8,177 nt of DNA from Desulfobacteraceae bacterium (GTDB taxonomy: Bacteria; Desulfobacterota; Syntrophobacteria; BM002). Each line of letters starts with the position of its first letter. Within the stretch, counting starts at the first letter, position 1. Below are positions 6,582-8,177 of the stretch, one piece after another. The position numbers and the translations under genes were made by a program. A model generated the notes under the pieces. That model ran no database searches. It saw only the letters and a program-made list of their open reading frames with translations, and was not told the origin of the DNA. The DNA lies in contig PPDG01000343.1 of the NCBI GenBank assembly GCA_002899795.1, positions 1 to 8,177 of the forward strand, in the 5' to 3' direction.

Positions 6582-6667
6582 GAGAAGGGAGATTCCTATG
6601 TTAGATGGATAACATTTATCTCCCTCCCCCCTAACGGGTGACTGCGTCACAATTCGCCGACACCGTC

Positions 6668-6707
6668 ATTCCGGACGAGCTCCGCTTCGCGGGGCGAGAT
6701 CCGGAAT
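6668..6707. repeat. ATTCCGGA...TCCGGAAT palindromic element
   Basis: An 8-bp perfect outer stem (6668-6675 with 6700-6707) encloses an inner hairpin CTCCGC-TTC-GCGGGG (6680-6694). The flanks GTC-ATTCC and GGAAT-CCAG match the general form of the dispersed ATTCC(n)GGAAT repeats known from Neisseria (dRS3) and many other bacteria. It lies in the 217-nt leader between tRNA-Ser(GGA) and dnaX. The single wobble pair (T6681 with G6693) would pair in plus-strand RNA but not in minus-strand RNA. Confidence 0.75.
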
Positions 6708-6798
6708 CCAGTTAAAGTGACGAATTACGACACAGTCTCCGGGGAGAGAGAGAATCTGAATCGAGTTACTGCTTGAGTTATATTGAGAACAAATAGAA

Positions 6799-6892
6799 TG
6801 GCGGAGAGAGTGGGATTCGAACCCACGGTTCCGGTATAAGCGGAACACACGATTTCCAATCGTGCCCCTTCGGCCAACTCGGGCATCTCTCC
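6799..6892 (-). tRNA. tRNA-Ser(GGA)
   Basis: A 94-nt class II tRNA with encoded CCA. The acceptor stem GGAGAGA pairs with TCTCTCC, followed by G73. The anticodon loop TTGGAAA carries GGA, reading TCC and TCT. A long variable arm (TTCCG...CGGAA) and a T-arm GTGGG-TTCGAAT-CCCAC are present, as in serine tRNAs. The bases before position 1 (GC) could pair with G73 and C74, extending the acceptor stem by 2 bp in the precursor; the neighbouring tRNA-Ser shows the same. A good promoter lies upstream at 6960-6987. Confidence 0.96.
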
Positions 6893-6906
6893 GCATATTT
6901 TGCTGC

Positions 6907-6934
6907 CAGCCTTCAGCCCTCAGCTTTCAGCTTT
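6907..6934. repeat. 7-bp repeats, CAGCnnT type
   Basis: Four consecutive 7-bp units fitting CAGCYYT lie just upstream of the tRNA-Ser(GGA) gene, within the leader expected from the promoter at 6960-6987. Confidence 0.75.
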
Positions 6935-6959
6935 TGGTCCTACGAGTTTGACTATCAAA

Positions 6960-6987
6960 TTTATAAAACTTTACTCATATCTTTCAA
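6960..6987 (-). promoter_or_regulatory. Sigma-70-type promoter of tRNA-Ser(GGA)
   Basis: On the minus strand TTGAAA (6982-6987), a 16-nt spacer, then TATAAA (6960-6965), each 5 of 6 to consensus. Predicted initiation near 6952 gives a leader of about 60 nt that contains the CAGC-type 7-bp repeats. Confidence 0.6.
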
Positions 6988-7001
6988 GTTTATGTTTTCC
7001 T

Positions 7002-7029
7002 GCTGACAGCTGACCGCTGATAGCTTCAA
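7002..7029. repeat. 7-bp repeats, GCTGAnn type
   Basis: Four consecutive 7-bp units fitting GCTGAnn, the last GCTTCAA, between the 3' end of tRNA-Ser(CGA) and the promoter of tRNA-Ser(GGA). In orientation they are the inverse of the CAGC run at 6907-6934. Confidence 0.75.
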
Positions 7030-7032
7030 GAA

Positions 7033-7128
7033 TGGCGGAGAGGGTGGGATTCGAACCCACGTGCCCGGCTCTTCACCGGACAAGTCGATTTCGAGTCGAC
7101 CCCGTTACGACCACTTCGGTACCTCTCC
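7033..7128 (-). tRNA. tRNA-Ser(CGA)
   Basis: A 96-nt class II tRNA with encoded CCA. The acceptor stem GGAGAGG pairs with CCTCTCC, then G73. The anticodon stem GTCGA/TCGAC holds loop CTCGAAA with anticodon CGA, reading TCG. The long variable arm (TGTCCGGTGAAGAGCCGGGCA) contains a CCGG/CCGG stem typical of tRNA-Ser. It follows tadA, and a second tRNA-Ser lies 140 nt downstream. No clear promoter or T-rich terminator is visible next to it. Confidence 0.96.
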
Positions 7129-7192
7129 GCAGTAGCCAGTAGAAAAAGTATCAACGATTTTATCAGAACTCCAAAGAGTTAGAAACCACTTT

Positions 7193-7247
7193 AGCCCGGA
7201 TTATTCATAAATATCTTCGCTTTTATGAATAATCCGCCCTCCGGGCT
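7193..7247. repeat. Long AT-rich hairpin with GC-rich base
   Basis: A perfect 15-bp stem (7197-7211 with 7222-7236, loop 7212-7221) is flanked by AGCCC (7193-7197) and GGGCT (7243-7247), which could pair further with a 3'-side bulge. The length and perfection of the stem exceed an ordinary terminator, and there is no T-tract. It looks like a palindromic repeat element. Confidence 0.7.
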
Positions 7248-7269
7248 TCGACTCCGGCCTTGGCGGCCT

Positions 7270-7293
7270 CCGCTCAGGACTAACCTTGAGCGG
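7270..7293. repeat. 7-bp GC-rich hairpin
   Basis: CCGCTCA (7270-7276) pairs perfectly with TGAGCGG (7287-7293) across a 10-nt loop. On the minus strand the following sequence (CTGAGCGGAG...GGAGTCGAAG) resembles the widespread CCTGAGCGGAGTCGAAGG intergenic motif with about 12 extra bases between two GGAG copies. The resemblance is from memory. Confidence 0.55.
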
Positions 7294-7314
7294 GTGTGAA
7301 GCACCCTGCCGAAG

Positions 7315-7353
7315 CCCGCAACAATGACTTGCAAATTGTTGCGGGTGCTTTTT
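7315..7353 (+). terminator. Terminator-like hairpin on the plus strand, downstream of tadA
   Basis: A perfect 11-bp stem CCCGCAACAAT/ATTGTTGCGGG (7315-7325 and 7335-7345, 9-nt loop) is followed by TGC and five T (7349-7353) on the plus strand. The minus strand, which carries tadA, has no T-tract after the stem. The T-run also begins a second possible 8-bp stem, TTTTTCAC/GTGAAAAA (7349-7356 with 7372-7379), next to the tadA stop codon. Confidence 0.5.
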
Positions 7354-7385
7354 CACAAATCTCTCGGAATCGTGAAAAATGCAGG

Positions 7386-7850
7386 TTAGCGTTTAGCTCG
7401 GAAAAAAGCCCGGAGTAGCACCTCGCTTGCCTCAGCCAAGATGCCACCATAAGCCTGCAGACGGTGGTTCAGCAGGCCGTCAGTGCCGATTTGATAGACA
7501 GATTCAATCCCGCCCCCCTTGGGATCCGTAGCCCCATAAACCACCATGGCTAAGCGCGCCTGCACCATTGCTCCCACACACATAACACACGGCTCCAGAG
7601 TTACGTAAAGAACGTGGCCCGGTAGCCGGTAATTAGCTACTTGCTCTGCCGCTTGCCGGAGCACGAGAATCTCGGCATGGGCTGTGGGATCATTCAGGCT
7701 GATGGGTCGGTTGTGGGCCCGCGCAATAATGTCACCATCTGGAGTAACCAGAAGCGCCCCCACCGGCACTTCTCCCTGGCGCGCACCCTCCTCCGCCTCC
7801 GCCAGGGCCTCCTGCATATACCTCTCGTGCCGCTCCATTTCATCTCTCAC
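7386..7850 (-). CDS. tadA: tRNA-specific adenosine deaminase TadA
   Basis: A 154-residue zinc deaminase that converts A34 of tRNA-Arg(ACG) to inosine. Zinc ligands are H58 (in TAHAE), C88 and C91 (PCVMC); E60 is the proton shuttle. VPVGALLV (28-35), N47 and the DPKGGG loop (about 109-114) agree with the family. The longest reading starts with GTG at 7850-7848; an ATG four codons later (7838-7836, preceded by GAGAG) gives MERHERYMQEAL and is at least as plausible. The next genes on the strand are two tRNA-Ser genes and dnaX, the neighbourhood seen in Bacillus. The spacer upstream is highly structured. Confidence 0.95.
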   Translation of the reverse strand: MRDEMERHERYMQEALAEAEEGARQGEVPVGALLVTPDGDIIARAHNRPISLNDPTAHAEILVLRQAAEQVANYRLPGHVLYVTLEPCVMCVGAMVQARLAMVVYGATDPKGGGIESVYQIGTDGLLNHRLQAYGGILAEASEVLLRAFFRAKR

Positions 7851-7909
7851 AGAGAACTCAGAGAGCTCTAAACCATAAAAGAATTGAGGCTTTGAATAGA
7901 TCTAGGAGA

Positions 7910-8041
7910 GGATCGCTTAAAAGCTTAATGGAGAGGGCCTGAGGTCAAGACCAAGCTTGCTTTTACTTGACCTCAGGTTCTCTCCATTTGTCCCGATGGA
8001 AGATCGGGACGCCCTGCTTTGCAGGGCTTTTTAAGCGATCC
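7910..8041 (+). ncRNA. Candidate structured RNA or palindromic element, four-way junction
   Basis: A closing stem of 13 perfect pairs (7910-7922 with 8029-8041) surrounds three hairpins. P2 is 23 bp (7927-7949 with 7966-7988, 16-nt loop). P3 is 8 bp (7990-7997 with 8003-8010, loop GGAAG). P4 is 7 bp (8011-8017 with 8021-8027, loop TTT). Almost every base is accounted for. The only two imperfect pairs in P2 are G-U if read on the plus strand and C-A if read on the minus strand. P4 is followed by five T, as in an intrinsic terminator on the plus strand. I recognise no known RNA family. A miniature inverted-repeat transposon with 13-bp ends is the main alternative. Confidence 0.5.
8011..8032 (+). 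terminator. Intrinsic terminator within the structured element
   Basis: GCCCTGC-TTT-GCAGGGC followed by TTTTT, a compact GC-rich stem with a T5 tail on the plus strand. No plus-strand protein gene lies before it in the window, so if it works it would end a non-coding transcript. Confidence 0.55.
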
Positions 8042-8062
8042 GACTACATCCGCTACCATCTT

Positions 8063-8113
8063 TCTCTCTGAGTCCTCTGAGGACTCGAGAGCCCGCAGGG
8101 CTCGGGCGAGAGA
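8063..8113. repeat. Second branched inverted-repeat cluster
   Basis: TCTCTC (8063-8068) pairs with GAGAGA (8108-8113) around two hairpins: GAGTCC/GGACTC (8070-8075 with 8081-8086) and GAGCCC/GGGCTC (8089-8094 with 8098-8103). Alternative pairings exist, for example GCCCG/CGGGC. No T-tract follows on either strand. It starts 21 nt after the four-way-junction element. Confidence 0.45.
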
Positions 8114-8125
8114 TTTACCCTACTG

Positions 8126-8176
8126 CTAAGTAACTTGATCCCGGTCCTCGAGCCCACGCTGAATCTCGTTGACAAC
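8126..8176 (-). CDS. Possible 3' end of an unidentified gene
   Basis: One minus-strand frame reads VVNEIQRGLEDRDQVT followed by TAG at 8128-8126. The residue mix is protein-like and the strand agrees with every other gene, so this may be the end of the gene upstream of tadA. With only 16 codons visible I cannot name it, and chance is not excluded. The other minus-strand frames also stop within the region. Confidence 0.25.
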   Translation of the reverse strand, partial: VVNEIQRGLEDRDQVT

Positions 8177-8177
8177 C

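Noticed and set aside
6598..6615. Operator-like inverted repeat ATGTTA-GATGGA-TAACAT before dnaX
   Set aside because: A 6-bp AT-rich inverted repeat is short and common by chance, and nothing else supports a regulator site.
6582..6650. In-frame GTG that would lengthen DnaX by 23 residues
   Set aside because: The added residues do not resemble any DnaX N-terminus, and the ATG at 6581 gives the standard MSYLVLARKWRPQ start.
6666..6896. 76-codon minus-strand open frame over tRNA-Ser(GGA)
   Set aside because: It reads straight through the tRNA gene and the ATTCCGGA palindrome; its residues are translations of RNA and repeat sequence.
7990..8010. SRP RNA tetraloop, because of GGAAG in the loop
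   Set aside because: The stem is a simple 8-bp helix without the asymmetric internal loop and AGCAG strand needed for Ffh binding.

Overview
The window looks like a chromosomal segment of an uncultured, probably anaerobic bacterium. All protein genes lie on the minus strand, so the reading order runs from high to low coordinates. The tRNA genes encode their own CCA ends. A four-subunit, oxygen-sensitive 2-oxoacid:ferredoxin oxidoreductase points to anaerobic metabolism. The C-terminal end of DnaX (HPLV, then IFGG) reminds me of Desulfobacterota (Deltaproteobacteria). That placement is an impression from memory; Chloroflexota or another anaerobic phylum is possible.

Layout in transcription order (right to left). 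The right edge (about 7860-8177) may hold the last codons of an unidentified gene, then strongly folded DNA, including a 132-nt four-way-junction element that would fold as a plus-strand RNA ending in a terminator-like hairpin. Next come tadA (tRNA adenosine deaminase), a run of hairpins, tRNA-Ser(CGA), tRNA-Ser(GGA), a palindromic ATTCCGGA element, and the conserved trio dnaX-ybaB-recR (replication clamp loader, nucleoid-associated protein, recombination mediator). The order tadA / tRNA-Ser / dnaX / ybaB / recR is an old housekeeping neighbourhood, also seen in Bacillus. The SRP RNA gene that sits between tadA and dnaX in Bacillus is not visible here. A compact operon follows, porG-porD-porA-porB, with gaps of 2-3 nt and one 4-nt overlap.

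The left 540 nt are the most unusual part. A tRNA-Asn gene with a near-consensus promoter is followed by a bidirectional terminator and, with no room for its own promoter, a 91-codon GIY-YIG nuclease gene. The last codons of that gene run into a broken second copy of the tRNA-Asn gene, so the nuclease tail is encoded by tRNA D-arm sequence plus a 17-nt palindrome, and its stop codon lies in the former anticodon loop. After this remnant the terminator and the start of a second nuclease gene repeat at exactly 371 bp spacing and run off the window. This looks like a tandem, tRNA-parasitising nuclease array.

The spacers carry short runs of degenerate 7-bp repeats. Two end 0-2 nt from the stop codons of dnaX and ybaB. 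Two others, in opposite orientation, flank the promoter of tRNA-Ser(GGA).
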